Source of the DNA: JARLFX01 sp036404255
GTDB taxonomy: Bacteria > Acidobacteriota > Terriglobia > Terriglobales > Acidobacteriaceae
Direction: 5' to 3'
NCBI GenBank assembly: GCA_036404255.1
Contig: DASWOP010000164.1
Location: forward strand, 1 to 8,647
Length of the DNA: 8,647 bases
Both the position numbers and the translations under genes were made by a program. Of the stretch, positions 7,657 through 8,647 are shown piece after piece. The notes beneath the pieces are model-generated. The model saw only the letters and a list, made by a program, of their open reading frames with translations. It searched no databases and was not told the origin of the DNA. Each line of letters begins with the position of its first letter. Position 1 is the first letter of the stretch.

Positions 7657-8468
7657 GGAGTGGGGAACCTATGCACCTGGCTGAAGTGATTTGCCGACCA
7701 TACGGCAACCACGCAGACCATGAAGAAAAGCGAAAGATAAACGGCACGGCGGCCACGGAGCCCGGCATAGCGTCGGATAAAGATCATCGCCACGTACGCG
7801 CCCCACATGGCATACGAGAGCAGCACCTTGGGGTCTAAAAAGATGCTTGTGCCCAGCCGCTGCTGCGCAATAGTGGAGCCGATCATCAGCCCTATCGTCA
7901 TGCACGGAAATCCGAGCACCAGAGATTTAGCCGCGATCTGATCCAGCGTATCCAGTGGTGGCAGCCAGCGCAGGTGATTTCTCGGCTGCTTACGCTTCAA
8001 CCGGCGCTCTTCCAGCAAATACAGCACACTGGCAATCAGACTGACGGCTAGTGCAGCATACGCGGTCAGCAATAATGTGACGTGCACCACAATCCACGCA
8101 CTCATCACCAGCGGCGCGCCCAGCGTCTGGCGCTTTTGGGCAAAGGCTGGAAGAATAGCCAGCAAAAATGCGATCGGCAGCACAAACACGCCGATAGAAA
8201 CCGTACGGAACCGCCAGTAGACGACCAGAAATGTAATGCCGAAGATCAGCCCGAAGAGTGACCGCGTCTCATGCACACCCACAGGCAGTAGATGGTGGGC
8301 GGCGTTCAGCGTCTCAATCAGCGCCACGATGTGCAGAATGACCGCGCCAATCGCCGCAGGGACCGCAATGGACTTACCCATGGGCCGGTCATAGAGGGCG
8401 GTAGGAAACACGGTCAAGGCCGCCACACCGTACAGCAAAACCGCGATTTTCAACCAGAGAAGAGCCAT
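7653..8468 (-). CDS. hemX: HemX-like membrane protein of the CcsA/cytochrome c assembly family
   Basis: This 271-residue protein is almost entirely hydrophobic, with about eight membrane helices. It matches the CcsA/CcmC-type cytochrome c assembly family through WIVVHVTLLLTAYAAL (125-140, His129), the FLDPK motif (210-214), SYAMWGAYVAMIFIRRYAG (218-236) and a C-terminal helix ending NHFSQVHRF (His261). The tryptophans of the WWD heme-binding segment that should precede DPK are absent (residues 197-212 contain no Trp), which fits HemX rather than a working heme exporter. In Bacillus, HemX lies next to hemA and affects the level of HemA. Here it is the first gene of the operon and overlaps hemA by ATGA. 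ATG at 8466-8468 has no strong ribosome site (GGTAAACA precedes it). Most pipelines would label it CcsA; the exact role is inferred. Confidence 0.85.
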   Translation of the reverse strand: MALLWLKIAVLLYGVAALTVFPTALYDRPMGKSIAVPAAIGAVILHIVALIETLNAAHHLLPVGVHETRSLFGLIFGITFLVVYWRFRTVSIGVFVLPIAFLLAILPAFAQKRQTLGAPLVMSAWIVVHVTLLLTAYAALAVSLIASVLYLLEERRLKRKQPRNHLRWLPPLDTLDQIAAKSLVLGFPCMTIGLMIGSTIAQQRLGTSIFLDPKVLLSYAMWGAYVAMIFIRRYAGLRGRRAVYLSLFFMVCVVAVWSANHFSQVHRFPTP

Positions 8469-8520
8469 TGTTTACCAGCACCGGGGCGTGAGGGCAAACT
8501 ACAAGCCCCTGCATCTGCTA

Positions 8521-8526
8521 AGTATA
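8521..8526 (-). promoter_or_regulatory. Candidate -10 box of the heme operon
   Basis: TATACT on the minus strand lies 52 bases before the hemX-like ATG and would start transcription near 8514, giving a leader of about 45 bases. There is no good -35 hexamer at the right spacing, as expected for a promoter that needs an activator. Confidence 0.45.
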
Positions 8527-8546
8527 TCGTTCTATGAATTTTACTC

Positions 8547-8562
8547 TGTGATGTACGTCACT
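8547..8562. promoter_or_regulatory. CRP/FNR-family binding site candidate
   Basis: TGTGATGTACGTCACT has the form TGTGA-N6-TCACT, one base from the CRP consensus TGTGA-N6-TCACA, and 12 of 14 positions of its core are palindromic. Its centre (8554.5) is about 40-41 bases upstream of the start predicted from the -10 box at 8521-8526, the spacing of class II activated CRP/FNR promoters. It therefore probably activates the hem operon. Which regulator binds is not shown by the sequence. Confidence 0.5.
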
Positions 8563-8647
8563 AAATGGCAATCCCCGGCTTGCACAGCGTCTACTGCGAT
8601 ATTCTGACCTTTCCGTGACCAGAACCGCCACATCGCCGGTCGAGACC
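8563..8647. other. Upstream flank with no supported gene
   Basis: These 85 bases run to the window edge. A GTG at 8615 opens a short plus-strand frame to the edge (starting VTRTATSP), but there is no ribosome site before it and no recognisable product. It may be the start of a divergent gene or plain intergenic sequence. Confidence 0.3.

Noticed and set aside
8615..8647. Possible start of a divergent plus-strand gene at GTG 8615
   Set aside because: Only 11 codons are visible, with no ribosome binding site; a -35-like TTGCAC at 8580 is just 14 bases from TATTCT at 8600, too close for a standard promoter.

Overview
This is a GC-rich bacterial chromosome segment made of housekeeping genes. The high GC content, the split Fo-type ATP synthase cluster, the HemX-HemA-HemC-HemD order and the intergenic palindromes that open with TGGGTGCCCC suggest an Acidobacteriota genome (Terriglobus/Granulicella/Edaphobacter-like). 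That placement rests on recollection of gene and repeat style, not on a search.

Layout, left to right. (1) Bases 2-520, plus strand: the C-terminal part of NuoN, the last proton-pumping subunit of complex I in this cluster. (2) Bases 521-771: a convergent intergenic region of low GC holding a long, nearly complete inverted repeat (522-666), a bidirectional terminator (680-712) and a REP-like element. (3) Bases 772-2654, minus strand: an Fo cluster read as atpZ, atpI, atpB, atpE, with no F1 genes and no b subunit next to it. (4) Bases 2655-2939: a divergent intergenic region with two dispersed repeats and a likely lysS -10 box. (5) Bases 2940-4592, plus strand: lysS, class II lysyl-tRNA synthetase, with an AT-rich stretch inside the coding sequence. 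(6) Bases 4593-4689: a convergent gap with a short direct repeat and a terminator-like hairpin. (7) Bases 4690-8468, minus strand: a tight tetrapyrrole operon read as hemX-like, hemA, hemC, hemD, coupled by two ATGA overlaps and a 4-base gap. (8) Bases 8469-8647: the operon's upstream region, with a -10 box and a CRP/FNR-type palindrome placed as in a class II activated promoter.

The genes share a bioenergetic theme: NuoN builds the ion gradient, Fo conducts it, and the hem operon supplies the tetrapyrroles (through uroporphyrinogen III) needed for heme in the respiratory chain. LysS is an unrelated housekeeping gene between them.

I see no CRISPR array, no complete insertion sequence, no tRNA or rRNA, and no clear novel defence or biosynthetic system. 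The items most worth following up are the strand-asymmetric long hairpin at 522-666, the AT-rich block inside lysS, the CRP-like site before the heme operon, and the hairpin repeat family with a constant head and variable stem.
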